From: Myxococcota bacterium
GTDB lineage: Bacteria; Myxococcota_A; UBA9160; SMWR01
NCBI GenBank assembly: GCA_039030075.1
Contig: JBCCEW010000011.1
Location: forward strand, 103,378-167,377
Length of the DNA stretch: 64,000 nt
Reading direction: 5' to 3'
The stretch's first letter is position 1. Every line of letters starts with the position of its first letter. The notes beneath the pieces were generated by a model. That model was given only the letters and a program-made list of their open reading frames with translations, did no database searches and was not told the origin of the DNA. The position numbers and the translations under genes are program-made. Of this stretch, positions 19,824 through 28,564 are shown piece after piece.

Positions 19824-21065
19824 ATGAACCAGACCCCCTACACGCTGATCACCGCGGATACCCACGCCGGCGGAAGCCACGCCCAGTACCGCGAATACCT
19901 CGACCCGAAGTACCGCGAAGCCTTCGACGAATGGCGCGGTGGCTACAAGAACCCGGCCCAGCAGCACTACGGCGTGAAGAAGATGCGCAACTGGGACCTC
20001 GACATCCGCAACGGCGACCAGAACAGCCAGGGTGTCGTGGGGGAAGTGGTCTTCCCGAACACGGTGCCGCCCTTCTACAAGAAGAGCATCGTGACCACCC
20101 AGCCGCCGAAGCCCGCCGAGTACGAGCAGTGCCTGGCTGGGATTCGCGCCCACAACCGCTGGCTCGTCGACTTCTGCAACGAAGATCCGGATCGCCGGGC
20201 GGGCATCGGCCTGATCCTGCCCAACGATCTCGACGAAGCGGTGAAGGACATCGAGTTCATCGCCAAGTCGGGTCTGCGCGGCGGCGTCCTGCTGCCGCTG
20301 ATCCCCGAGGACTGTCACTGGCTGAAGCCGCTCTACCACCGTGACTGGGACAAGGTGTTCGCTGCGATCCAGGACTGCGACCTCGTCATGAACCAGCACT
20401 CGGGGCAGGGCTCCCCCGACTACGGCAAGGGCATGGTGGCCGAGGCGATCTGGATCTCGGAGGTCCAGTTCTTCTGTCGGCGCGGCTTCGCGCACCTCAT
20501 CATGAGCGGCGTCTACGAGCGCTTCCCCAAGCTTCGCTACATCCTCACCGAGAGCGGCTGCTCCTGGGCGCCGGCGATGCTCGCCCAGCTCGATCGCGTT
20601 CACGGCGGCATGCAGGCGGGCATGATGGGCGAAATGCACTACGGCGACGGCGAATGGGGCCTGAAGCAGAAGCCGAGCGAGTACGCGCGCCAGCACTGCT
20701 GGTACGGCGCGAGCTTCCCCAGCAAGTTCGAGCTCCAGGGCATGCAGGAGGTCGGCGCCGAGCGGGTGCTCTGGGGCAACGACTATCCGCACTACGAAGG
20801 GACCTTCCCCTACAACCTCGAATCCCTGCGGCTCACCTTCGCCGACATCTCCGAGGAGCACCGGCGCATGCTCTTCGCCGAGAACGCGGCGGCGCTCTAC
20901 GACTTCGACCTCGACAAGCTGAAGCCGCTGGCCGAGAAGCACGGCCCGACACCTGCGCAGATCGATGAGCCCTTGCCGCTCGGCGACATCCCGCGCGACT
21001 CGAACTGCTACCTCTTCCAGACCGCGCTGCGCGAAGCGCGAGAGCAGTCCGCGGCCAAGGCGTGA
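19824..21065 (+). CDS. Amidohydrolase family 2 (metal-dependent TIM-barrel hydrolase)
   Basis: The protein has 413 residues. It begins MNQTPYTLITADTHAG, where D-x-H takes the place of the first metal-binding motif in the amidohydrolase-2/ACMSD-like group. Later the conserved His in MNQHSGQG, the helix region RRGFAHLIMSGVYERFPKLRYILTESG and the terminal Asp in WGNDYPHYEGTFP complete the usual metal and catalytic set. Family members hydrolyse or decarboxylate small ring compounds; the substrate here is unknown. A TAGAGT hexamer sits 9 bases before the ATG. The following lipoprotein overlaps the stop as GTGA, so the two are coupled. Confidence 0.88.
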   Translation: MNQTPYTLITADTHAGGSHAQYREYLDPKYREAFDEWRGGYKNPAQQHYGVKKMRNWDLDIRNGDQNSQGVVGEVVFPNTVPPFYKKSIVTTQPPKPAEYEQCLAGIRAHNRWLVDFCNEDPDRRAGIGLILPNDLDEAVKDIEFIAKSGLRGGVLLPLIPEDCHWLKPLYHRDWDKVFAAIQDCDLVMNQHSGQGSPDYGKGMVAEAIWISEVQFFCRRGFAHLIMSGVYERFPKLRYILTESGCSWAPAMLAQLDRVHGGMQAGMMGEMHYGDGEWGLKQKPSEYARQHCWYGASFPSKFELQGMQEVGAERVLWGNDYPHYEGTFPYNLESLRLTFADISEEHRRMLFAENAAALYDFDLDKLKPLAEKHGPTPAQIDEPLPLGDIPRDSNCYLFQTALREAREQSAAKA

Positions 21066-21796
21066 CGCGTGCGCGAGCCGGGTGTGCGCGCCGCGTCCCG
21101 CGCCTGCGGCGGCGACGCGGCTGGCTCCTCGCGGCGCTCGGCGGCGTCGGGCTCGCCTGCGCGAGCCCGGTGACGGTCCAGAGCACGACGCCCGACCCAC
21201 CGATCGAGATCGACGGCGCCTACGACGACTGGCAGGGTCGCTTCACCCGCATCCAGGGAAAGCGCAGCGCCGGGATCGGTGTCGCCCACGATGACGACCA
21301 GGTCGTCTTGGCACTGGTCACGCGCGACTTGATCCTCTCGGCCATGCTGCAGCGCGGCGGATTCACGCTGTGGTTCGACCCGGAAGGGGGCGACGAACCC
21401 GCGCTGGGCTTGCGCATCGCGCCGCACGAGGTGCCGCTCGAGGAAGCCGTCACGCCCAGCCTCGAGATCGTCTTCGACGGCTCGGAGTACGGCCACCAGC
21501 TCGCCGAGATCGCCCCCGACGGGCCGGTCGCCTTGCGCGCGGCGAAGCACAGTGACGTCCTCGCCTACGAGTTTCGGGTCGCGCGCGGCACGGCGCTCGT
21601 CCCCGGCGGACGGCGTAGCAACCGCTTCCGCTTCGACCCGGGCCCGCTGCTCGGCCTGGGTCTCGACGTCAACCCGCCCCAGGCGCTGCCTCCGAGCGCG
21701 GGCGGCGGGCCGTTCGGGGGTCAGGGACGCGGTGCGGCCCCCGAAGCCGTGCGTCTCTGGCTACGCGTCGACCTCGCGCCGGGAGCTGCGCGGTAA
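21062..21796 (+). CDS. Lipoprotein with CBM9/DOMON-like beta-sandwich
   Basis: The protein has 244 residues. A long basic n-region, a hydrophobic core (WLLAALGGVGLAC) and a lipobox around LACAS suggest lipidation at about residue 34. The mature region begins with IEIDGAYDDWQGRFTRI and continues with LALVTRD and GFTLWFDPEGG. This pattern is typical of CBM9/DOMON-like sandwiches (heme- or sugar-binding folds). A Gly/Pro-rich segment with FGGQGRG lies near the end. The GTG start overlaps the amidohydrolase stop. The ligand is unknown. The C-terminus approaches the convergent response-regulator gene, with a GC-rich hairpin between them. Confidence 0.72.
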   Translation: MTRARAGCARRVPRLRRRRGWLLAALGGVGLACASPVTVQSTTPDPPIEIDGAYDDWQGRFTRIQGKRSAGIGVAHDDDQVVLALVTRDLILSAMLQRGGFTLWFDPEGGDEPALGLRIAPHEVPLEEAVTPSLEIVFDGSEYGHQLAEIAPDGPVALRAAKHSDVLAYEFRVARGTALVPGGRRSNRFRFDPGPLLGLGLDVNPPQALPPSAGGGPFGGQGRGAAPEAVRLWLRVDLAPGAAR

Positions 21797-21803
21797 GGTC
21801 GAA

Positions 21804-21824
21804 CCGGGTGCGACTCGGCACCGG
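21804..21824. terminator. Possible bidirectional hairpin between convergent genes
   Basis: CCGGGTGC (21804-21811) and GCACCGG (21818-21824) pair with one bulged base around a 6-base loop, in the 30-base gap between the convergent lipoprotein and response-regulator genes. There is no U-tract on either strand, so intrinsic termination is only a possibility. Confidence 0.35.
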
Positions 21825-21826
21825 CC

Positions 21827-22240
21827 TCAGAACGACCGACCGAGCTGCGCCACGACCTGCGCGAACTCCCCCCAGCGAACCGGCTTCGAGAGGAACGACG
21901 CACAACCCAGGGCGTAGCAGGCTTCAACGTCCACGTCCGCCTGGGAGGTGGTGAGCACGACGATCGGGACGCCGGTGAACCCGAGTGCCTGCATCGCTTC
22001 GAGGAGCTCGATCCCGTTCATCCGCGGCATGTTCAGGTCGAGGAGGATCAGGTCCGGCCCGGCTACTTCGCTCGCGTTGGCGTAGTCGCCCCGGCGTCGC
22101 AGATAGTCGAGCGCTTCTTCGCCACCCTCGACCTCCTCGAGGTGCGCGCGAAGACCGCCGCCGACGAGCGCGCGCCGCGTCAGCTCGCGATCGGCAGCGT
22201 CGTCGTCGACGAGCAGCACCGTCGCCGGGCGCGCACTCAC
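21827..22240 (-). CDS. Response regulator receiver protein, Rcp1-like single domain
   Basis: This is a 137-residue stand-alone receiver. The acidic pocket DDDAADREL (Asp12-14), Asp68 in LLDLNMPRMNG, LTTSQ and Lys119 in SFLSKP are all present. The insertion between helix 2 and strand 3 (DYANASEVAGPDLI) is typical of receivers paired with phytochrome-type kinases (Rcp1 group). The GTG start overlaps the stop of the kinase gene as GTGA. It is the last gene of a binding protein-kinase-regulator operon and, having no output domain, probably works by protein contact. Confidence 0.92.
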   Translation of the reverse strand: MSARPATVLLVDDDAADRELTRRALVGGGLRAHLEEVEGGEEALDYLRRRGDYANASEVAGPDLILLDLNMPRMNGIELLEAMQALGFTGVPIVVLTTSQADVDVEACYALGCASFLSKPVRWGEFAQVVAQLGRSF

Positions 22241-23952
22241 GCCTCCCCCTCGTCGAGGGATTCGCGCACCGCGGGGATCACGAAGGCGAAGGTCGCCCCT
22301 CCTCCCAGCGTCGTCTCCACCCAGATCCGACCGTGGTGCACCTCGACGACGCGCTTGCAGATGGCGAGGCCGATGCCGGTCCCGGAGTAGCTGGACTTCG
22401 AGTGGAGCCGCTCGAACATGCCGAACACGCGGTCGAAGTACTTCTGCTCGATCCCGATCCCGCGATCGCGGACCCGAATCGTGACTTCTTCCGCCGTCGA
22501 GCGCGCCTCGATCCGGATGTCGGGGGGCTGCTCCCCGCTGAACTTGATCGCGTTCGAAAGCAGGTTCTGGAAGAGCTGCTGCAGATAGCGGCGGTGTCCG
22601 GGCACGCTGGGCAGCGGCTCGACCACCTCGATGCGGGCGCCGGATTCGTTCGCCCGCTGCGCCAGGTCTTCGAGCACGACCGACACGGTCTCGGAGAGGT
22701 TCACCATCGTCGGCTCGGACTTCGTGCGTCCGATCTGGGAGAAGTCGAGCAAGTCCCGAATGAGCTCTCCCATGCGCACCGCCCCATCCCGGACGATGCC
22801 GAGGATCCGCACCCCTTCGTCACTCAGCTCGGCGGCGTGCTCCTCACAGAGGATCTCGGAGAACGCGGAGATCTTTCGCAGCGGCTCCTGCAGATCGTGC
22901 GATGCGACATACGCGAAGCGCTCGAGCTCCTGGTTCCGCGCCGCGAGTTCGGCCGTCCGACGCTCGACCCTTCGCTCCAGGTTGCGGTTGGCGCCGTCCA
23001 GCCAACGCTGCGACTCGGCGAGTCGTGCGAGGAGTGCAGAGAAAGTGCGGACCAAAGCGTCCGTCTCCCGGAATGGCTGCCGGCGCAGGCGCAGGGGCGT
23101 GGGCTTTGCCGGATCGATTCGGGAGATCGCCGCCACCAGCTGCCGGATCGGAGTCGCGAGGAAGCTCCGCAGGCTCGCGTGCAGCAGACCGAGACTCCCC
23201 AAGAACATCGCCAGGAAGGTGACGAGGATGGTCGTCTCGAAGCCCGACAGGGCTGCATCGAGCCGCGAGAGGTCGGGCCCGTAGTGGAGGGAGAGGGGAC
23301 TGTCCGAGAACGAGACCGCGCTGTCGACCTGCGCCGCGCCGCTTCGGAACAACACCGCGTCCCCGAGCCGGAGCTCCAGGCCACCCGAGCGAATCGAGGG
23401 CAGCTGATCCGTCAGGGCTCCAATCGGCACCGTCGCGATGATCACGCCTTCCGGAAATCCCGTCCGACCGATCGGGGCACCGACCGAGAGCCACGCGGCC
23501 GCTCCGGTTCGGTGCGCAAGAACGAAGCTGGCCCGAAGGCCGTCGAGGATCTCCGCGACGACTCCGGAGTGAGGGAAGACAACGGCCGGCTCCCCCAGCC
23601 GCTGGTAGAGTTCGCCGCCCTCGAAGTCGAGCACCGTGAATTGAACGGGGCGGCCGTCCCAGTTCGTGTGGTCCAGGTAGCGCCGCATCTCACGGATGCG
23701 GAAGCCGGGCTGCATGACGCCCTGGATCAGCTCGGGAACGGTACCGAGATCCTTCACCCGCGAGACGATCCGCGACTCCCAGTGTCGAACCGATTCCTCG
23801 AGTTGCGCGAGGCCCTCCTGGGCCTGGTGCTGACGCTCGGACGCCGCGAACTCCCGCAGCTCCGTGTGCGCGAAGAACAGGGCCGAGCCGAAGCTGCCCG
23901 CGAAGATCGCGATGGTCGCCACCACGATCAGGCTGACGAGCGAGGGTTTCAT
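22237..23952 (-). CDS. Membrane histidine kinase with periplasmic sensor, SHDLQEPL-type
   Basis: The protein has 571 residues. Membrane helices at about 5-28 and 239-260 enclose a periplasmic sensor of about 210 residues (CACHE-like size; YQRLGEPAVVFPHSGVV). A HAMP-like region and coiled coil (about 262-345) lead to a HisKA domain with SHDLQEPLRK (His352), the form common in phytochrome-related kinases. The HATPase domain has NLLSNAIKF, RDRGIGI, FGMFERLH and GTGIGLAI. The ATG overlaps the stop of the periplasmic binding protein gene, so the sensor and binding protein are co-translated and probably cooperate. The ligand is unknown. Confidence 0.92.
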   Translation of the reverse strand: MKPSLVSLIVVATIAIFAGSFGSALFFAHTELREFAASERQHQAQEGLAQLEESVRHWESRIVSRVKDLGTVPELIQGVMQPGFRIREMRRYLDHTNWDGRPVQFTVLDFEGGELYQRLGEPAVVFPHSGVVAEILDGLRASFVLAHRTGAAAWLSVGAPIGRTGFPEGVIIATVPIGALTDQLPSIRSGGLELRLGDAVLFRSGAAQVDSAVSFSDSPLSLHYGPDLSRLDAALSGFETTILVTFLAMFLGSLGLLHASLRSFLATPIRQLVAAISRIDPAKPTPLRLRRQPFRETDALVRTFSALLARLAESQRWLDGANRNLERRVERRTAELAARNQELERFAYVASHDLQEPLRKISAFSEILCEEHAAELSDEGVRILGIVRDGAVRMGELIRDLLDFSQIGRTKSEPTMVNLSETVSVVLEDLAQRANESGARIEVVEPLPSVPGHRRYLQQLFQNLLSNAIKFSGEQPPDIRIEARSTAEEVTIRVRDRGIGIEQKYFDRVFGMFERLHSKSSYSGTGIGLAICKRVVEVHHGRIWVETTLGGGATFAFVIPAVRESLDEGEA

Positions 23953-25265
23953 GGATGCGGCTGCGCCGGCACGTTCGACAGCAGCTCGATCGATCCGTCC
24001 CTCGCGAAGGAACCCATGCGCAGGTCGTCGAGACCCAGGGCTTCGTGCGCATCCGGGTCCCCGTCGACCCGCGGGCGGAAGGGGTTCTGGTAGGCCTTGA
24101 TCAGGCCGGGAACCGGACCCGCGACCTGCTCCAGCGCGTCACGGAGCAGGCGTCGGTCTCTCTCGATCTCGCCCGTCCAGGGGAGATCGCGTGTGGCCGC
24201 GACCAGGATCTGCATGAGATCGAAGGCGTGAATGAAGCCAGTCGCCGCGGGCATCCGACGCGGGTCGGGCTCGAGCTCGGGGTACAGCCGTCGCGCAACG
24301 CCCAGCACCTCGCGGACACGCGGGGAGCTCTCCGACAGGAACGAGAAGCAGGTCTGGATGACCTTGAGGTCGAGCTCCGCGATCCGGTCCGGCCCCAGAT
24401 CTGCCACGAACGTTCCGCCGGTGATTCCCCAGTGACTTCGGATCGGAAGTCGTTCTTCCGGGGGCGACTGCAAGATCGCACGCGCGAAGCTCGTCCCTTC
24501 TTCTGCGTTCGCGACGAGGAAGATGACGTCGGCGCCGGAGTCGGTCGCATCCTCGATCAGTTCGGAGGCCGTCAGGACGCCCGTCCCCCAGCCGAAGCGG
24601 TGCACGCCCGCGACCTCGCCGCCCGCCTGCTTCACGGCGAGGCTCATCGTTCGCAGGTTGGAATCGCCCCAGCCCGTGTTCTCGAGGATCAGGAAGGGAC
24701 GGCGAAAGCCCTCGAGCCGGATGGCCGAACGCGCGATCGCGTGGCCCGCTTTCGTGTCGTCGACCGAGAGGCGGAAGATCCAACCGGGGGGCGCGCCCCG
24801 GGTGATCGGGCCCGCCGCGGCCCAAGGGACCAGCACTGGGATCGCGCGTTCGTGGATCCGATCCCGCAGCGCGAGCAGCGGCGGCGAGTGCATCCCGCCG
24901 AAGACGATGAGACCCTGGGGATCGGCGTGGAACTCTTCGAGATGACGCAAGCTTCGCGCCGTGTTCGCGCGGTGATCCCGCACCACCAGCTCGACGGGTC
25001 GGCCGCCCAGCTTCCCGTCTTCGAGGGCGAGCGCGGTGCGGATGCCGCGCTCGATGGCGCGTCCCGCCTCCTTCGAGCCCCCGGTCTGGGAGGCATCGAG
25101 GTAGATCCGGACCGGCGTTTCGAGGGATTCCGCGCCGCTCGGCGGGGCGGCAAGCACGAATCCCAGCGTCGCGAGCAGGAGCAGCTGGCCAGCCCGAGGA
25201 CGACCGCGAGGTCGGCCAGAACCCTCCCTCTGCGTACACCGGATCGACGGGAAACGGGGATCCAT
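23949..25265 (-). CDS. Type 1 periplasmic ligand-binding protein (branched-chain amino acid SBP-like)
   Basis: The protein has 438 residues. It has a long basic N-terminus, a signal core (QLLLLATLGFVLAAPPSGA) and a Peripla_BP_6 fold: VRIYLDASQTGGSKEAGRA, then GRPVELVVRDHRAN and GLIVFGGMHSPP, then the hinge segment RRPFLILENTGWGDSN. Such proteins bind amino acids, amides or urea-like ligands. No ABC permease or ATPase is nearby; the downstream genes are a membrane kinase and a receiver. It may therefore act as a ligand-binding input to the kinase rather than for uptake (inference). The ATG at 25265 is chosen because longer frames add non-signal sequence. Confidence 0.85.
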   Translation of the reverse strand: MDPRFPSIRCTQREGSGRPRGRPRAGQLLLLATLGFVLAAPPSGAESLETPVRIYLDASQTGGSKEAGRAIERGIRTALALEDGKLGGRPVELVVRDHRANTARSLRHLEEFHADPQGLIVFGGMHSPPLLALRDRIHERAIPVLVPWAAAGPITRGAPPGWIFRLSVDDTKAGHAIARSAIRLEGFRRPFLILENTGWGDSNLRTMSLAVKQAGGEVAGVHRFGWGTGVLTASELIEDATDSGADVIFLVANAEEGTSFARAILQSPPEERLPIRSHWGITGGTFVADLGPDRIAELDLKVIQTCFSFLSESSPRVREVLGVARRLYPELEPDPRRMPAATGFIHAFDLMQILVAATRDLPWTGEIERDRRLLRDALEQVAGPVPGLIKAYQNPFRPRVDGDPDAHEALGLDDLRMGSFARDGSIELLSNVPAQPHP

Positions 25266-25407
25266 AGAGGGCCCATCGGCCCGGGCACACCGGCTGACGA
25301 TCGAGTCTATTGCGGCCCGCGGATCGGGCGAAGGACCTAGCCGCGGATCTGCCGGCCCCGGGGCGCTCGCCCGGATCGGCAACGGCTCGCCCTGACCGAC
25401 TCATGGC

Positions 25408-25440
25408 TTGCCCGGAGAATTATCCAATTGTATAATTCTC
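25408..25440 (+). promoter_or_regulatory. Promoter with overlapping AT-rich palindromic operator
   Basis: TTGCCC (25408-25413), a 17-base spacer and a perfect TATAAT (25431-25436) form a sigma-70 promoter. Overlapping the spacer and -10 is a 26-base palindrome at 25415-25440 with arms GAGAATTAT and ATAATTCTC. Only one pair of the central 8 bases is mismatched. The AT-rich block stands out in very GC-rich DNA. The inferred transcription start is near 25443, about 32 bases before the dioxygenase ATG, and AGGGAG at 25464-25469 is the ribosome binding site. A repressor bound here would block RNA polymerase. Its identity is unknown, and no regulator gene is adjacent. Confidence 0.8.
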
Positions 25441-25474
25441 GGACCGTCGCTCGTGACACTTGCAGGGAGCACCC

Positions 25475-26383
25475 ATGATCCGAGTCCAGGACATCGCCTA
25501 CGTGCGCTTCGGCGCCCCCGACCTCGACGCGATGGAGCGCTTCGCGGCGGAGTTCGGCCTGGTGTTGGCCGCCCGCCAGGGCGGCTCCCTCTACCACCGC
25601 GGCACTGACCCGTCCCCCTACATCCACGTCACGGAAGAAGGCGAGCCCGGCTACCGCGGTGTGGCCTTCGAGGCGGCCTCGGCGGCCGACCTCGAGGCTG
25701 CGTCGAAGCTGGACGGCGCCTCGGGTGTGGAGAAGCTCGACGCGCCCGGCGGTGGTCACGTGGTGCGTTTCCGTGATCCGGACGGGCATGGCGTCGAGGT
25801 GGTCCACGGCCGTGAACTCCTGCCCGCGCTCCCCGTCCCGACCGGGTCGGGCATCAACCGGGGCAGCCACCGCGAGCGCTTCGGCACCCTGCACCGACCG
25901 CCGTCGGGGCCGTCTTCGGTGAAGCGCCTCGGCCACGTCGGCATTCGGGGCTCGGACTTCCGCACCAGCGCCGACTGGTACGCCTCGCGCTTCGGCTTCA
26001 TCCCGTCGGACGAAGTGGCCCTCGGTGAAGACGCGATCATCGCCGCGTTCCTCCGCTGCGATCGCGGCGACACGTTCACCGATCACCACACGCTGGTCTG
26101 CATCGGCGCTCCCGAACCGGGCCTCGACCACGCGGCCTTCGAGGTCGAAGACCTCGACACCCTGATGATGGGCCACGAACACCTCGTGCAACACGAGCGC
26201 GACCACCACGCGGGCATCGGTCGTCACATTCTCGGGAGTCAGATCTTCGACTACTGGAAGGACCCGTGGGGCCATGTCGTCGAGCACTTTGCCGACGGCG
26301 ACCTGCTCAACGCCAGCCATCCAACGGAGCGTCACGGCCCGGACGTCGCGCTCGGAACGCTCTGGGGCCGCTTCGGCCCCTGA
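25475..26383 (+). CDS. Extradiol ring-cleavage dioxygenase (vicinal oxygen chelate family)
   Basis: This 302-residue two-domain VOC protein resembles type I extradiol dioxygenases that open catechol-type rings with Fe(II). The three expected metal ligands of the second domain are visible: His154 (LGHVGIRG), His219 (LDHAAFEVED) and Glu270 (GHVVEHFADGD). The active-site-like HHAGIGRH lies between them. The ATG at 25475 has AGGGAG 5 bases upstream; an ATG-like start 15 bases earlier lacks such a site. It is the first gene of a likely three-gene catabolic operon under the palindromic promoter. The aromatic substrate is unknown. Confidence 0.9.
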   Translation: MIRVQDIAYVRFGAPDLDAMERFAAEFGLVLAARQGGSLYHRGTDPSPYIHVTEEGEPGYRGVAFEAASAADLEAASKLDGASGVEKLDAPGGGHVVRFRDPDGHGVEVVHGRELLPALPVPTGSGINRGSHRERFGTLHRPPSGPSSVKRLGHVGIRGSDFRTSADWYASRFGFIPSDEVALGEDAIIAAFLRCDRGDTFTDHHTLVCIGAPEPGLDHAAFEVEDLDTLMMGHEHLVQHERDHHAGIGRHILGSQIFDYWKDPWGHVVEHFADGDLLNASHPTERHGPDVALGTLWGRFGP

Positions 26384-26425
26384 GCGCTGAACGCTGGTAC
26401 GATGGGGACCGGCCGAGGGAGTGCA

Positions 26426-27964
26426 ATGCACGATGTCGTGATCGTCGGGTACGGGCCCGTGGGGGCCGTCATGGCGCTCCAGCTCGCGCACGCGGGGCTT
26501 CGCGTGCTGATTCTCGAGCGCGGAACCGAACCGCTCGACCTGCCGCGTGCCGTCGGCCTCGACGGTGAAACCGCGCGCATGTTCCAGCGCCTCGGCATCG
26601 GCGACGAGATGGCGAAGCTCTATCAGCCGCCCCGCGAAGGCGACGCGGTCTGGTTCACCAACTCCAAGCACGAGCCGCTGTTCGGCATGGAGATGCCGCT
26701 CCACGGCGCCAATGGCTGGCGCGACATGGTGTTCTTCGACCAGCCTGAGCTCGAAGCGGCGCTGCGCCAGGTGGTCGCGGCGGAACCGCGGATCGAGGTG
26801 CGGCTCGGCCGCAAAGTCACGGAGCTCGGTCAGGACGCCGATCGCGTGCAACTGACGAGCACCGCCGTCGACGGCGACGACCCCCAGACGCACGAGGGCG
26901 CCTGGGCCATCGGCTGTGACGGAGCGTCGAGCTTCGTCCGCGAGACCCTCGGCATCGAGTGGGAGAGTCTCGGTTACGACCAGGACTGGCTCGTGATCGA
27001 CGTGATCCAGAAGCCCGGCGCGGGCCTGCCCGGCGTGACCATGCAGGTCTGCGACCCGGCGCGGCTCGCCACCTACGTGTGCGTGAAGGATCCGAATCGA
27101 CGCTGGGAGTTCCAGGTCCTGCCCGGTGAAACCCGCGAAGAGATGCTGCGGCCGGAGAAGATCCGCGAGCTCCTCGATCCCTGGACGTCGGCCGAGTACT
27201 ACGACCTGCGGCGCGCGGCGGTGTATCAGTTCCACGCCGCCAACGCCGCGGCCTGGCGCGCGGGCCGCGTCTTTCTCGCGGGAGATGCCGCACACCAGAC
27301 ACCCCCCTTCCTCGGGCAGGGTCTCAATGCGGGCTTCCGCGACGCCGTGAACCTCGGCTGGAAGATCCCGCTGGTCCACGCGGGCCTGTGCGAAGCCTCG
27401 CTCCTCGACTCCTATGCCGAGGAACGCGACGCGCATGCCCGCGATCTCGTCGATTGGGCCGTGGCCATCGGCAAGCTGATGGAGACGTTGGCGGCGCGCG
27501 AGGCCGGCCTGCCCGATCCCTACCAGGTCGACCAGAGCTCGGGCTACGGACAAGGACGCACGGCACCGCCCTTGCGCGGCGGCGTTCTGATGGCGGCAAA
27601 CGACGACACCAGCGCTGTGGGCGTTCAACTCCGCCAGCCCTCGGTCCGCGAGAAGGGCGGCCGCGCGGAACGCCTCGATGCCTTCCTGGGCGATGGCTTC
27701 GCGATCGTCGGCCAGCGCGCGGACGACATCGCGCTCGGGGCAGAAGCCGCGGCGGTCTGGGAGCGGCTCGGCGGGACGATCCTCGCGCTCGAGGACTTCG
27801 AGCTGACCGAAGGCGAGTGGGACTACGCCCTCGACCAGCACCCGGCCCTCCTCGTCCGACCCGATCGCTTCCTCTTCGGCGGCGTCGATGCGGACACGTC
27901 CCTCGACGACCTCGTCTTCGCCCTCGCTCGCAAACTCGGCCTGCGTGACACCACCGTCGGGTAG
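26426..27964 (+). CDS. FAD-dependent aromatic hydroxylase (MhpA/PheA-like flavoprotein monooxygenase)
   Basis: The protein has 512 residues. The Rossmann FAD motif is VVIVGYGPVGAVMALQLAHAG (Gly8, Gly10, Gly13) with the ILER end of strand 2. The second FAD motif GRVFLAGDAAHQTPPFLGQG, followed by DAVNLGWKI, is diagnostic of class A aromatic hydroxylases. The C-terminal about 110 residues match the thioredoxin-like tail of the MhpA/phenol hydroxylase branch. GAGGGAG sits 4 bases before the ATG. It follows the ring-cleavage dioxygenase, so the pair probably hydroxylates an aromatic compound to a catechol-type product that is then opened. Confidence 0.92.
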   Translation: MHDVVIVGYGPVGAVMALQLAHAGLRVLILERGTEPLDLPRAVGLDGETARMFQRLGIGDEMAKLYQPPREGDAVWFTNSKHEPLFGMEMPLHGANGWRDMVFFDQPELEAALRQVVAAEPRIEVRLGRKVTELGQDADRVQLTSTAVDGDDPQTHEGAWAIGCDGASSFVRETLGIEWESLGYDQDWLVIDVIQKPGAGLPGVTMQVCDPARLATYVCVKDPNRRWEFQVLPGETREEMLRPEKIRELLDPWTSAEYYDLRRAAVYQFHAANAAAWRAGRVFLAGDAAHQTPPFLGQGLNAGFRDAVNLGWKIPLVHAGLCEASLLDSYAEERDAHARDLVDWAVAIGKLMETLAAREAGLPDPYQVDQSSGYGQGRTAPPLRGGVLMAANDDTSAVGVQLRQPSVREKGGRAERLDAFLGDGFAIVGQRADDIALGAEAAAVWERLGGTILALEDFELTEGEWDYALDQHPALLVRPDRFLFGGVDADTSLDDLVFALARKLGLRDTTVG

Positions 27965-28009
27965 CATGCGGCAGACGCTTCCCCTCCCTTCTCCCGAGGA
28001 GCCCTGCCC

Positions 28010-28564
28010 ATGCGGATCGACCCGAACAACACCTGGCGCGTCGTCGAGGAGCGGCTCGCGGAAGAGACCGACCCCACCCTCCGCCGCAACCTCGAGCTGG
28101 TGCTCGCCCACATGAAGTGCGAAGCGAAGGCGGACATCGAGGGCGTCGTCGACACCCTGGTCGAGAAGCCGCGCTACGTCACCCACGACCTCCCGGGGAA
28201 TCCGGTGATGAACCCGGACGGCAGCAAGGACGCCGTCCGCCAGTTCTACGATCTCACGATCGTCCAGACCGGCGCCCACCGCCTCGAGCTCGACTGCGAA
28301 CGGGTGATCGTCGACAAGCACGCGGTGCTCACCGAGGGTGTGATGCGTATGGCCTACCCGGGGGCGACGCTGCGCGCGATGGGCATCGAAGTCGATGACG
28401 ACGAGGCCTACTACCTCTACGAGACGCGCATGGGCGTGGTCTGGCCCGTCGACCCGGTCGAGGGGAAGCTCGTGGGAGAGGAGACCTACACGGGCTCCGA
28501 CGGCTTCGAGGGCATCGCCGACCGCAAGCTCGCGCCGGGCGATATCGCCGAGCTGCGCCTCTAG
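28010..28564 (+). CDS. NTF2/SnoaL-like protein
   Basis: The protein has 184 residues. The helix near the start (RNLELVLAHMKCEAKADIEGVVDTLVEKPRY), then KDAVRQFYDLTI and ELDCERVIVDKHAVLTEGVM, gives the alpha-beta cone pattern of SnoaL/NTF2-like domains. These serve as small hydrolases, isomerases or ligand-binding proteins. AGGAG lies 7 bases before the ATG. It is the third gene after the ring-cleavage dioxygenase and hydroxylase, so a role in processing the cleavage product is likely but unproven. Its stop overlaps the convergent propeller gene by 4 bases. Confidence 0.75.
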   Translation: MRIDPNNTWRVVEERLAEETDPTLRRNLELVLAHMKCEAKADIEGVVDTLVEKPRYVTHDLPGNPVMNPDGSKDAVRQFYDLTIVQTGAHRLELDCERVIVDKHAVLTEGVMRMAYPGATLRAMGIEVDDDEAYYLYETRMGVVWPVDPVEGKLVGEETYTGSDGFEGIADRKLAPGDIAELRL

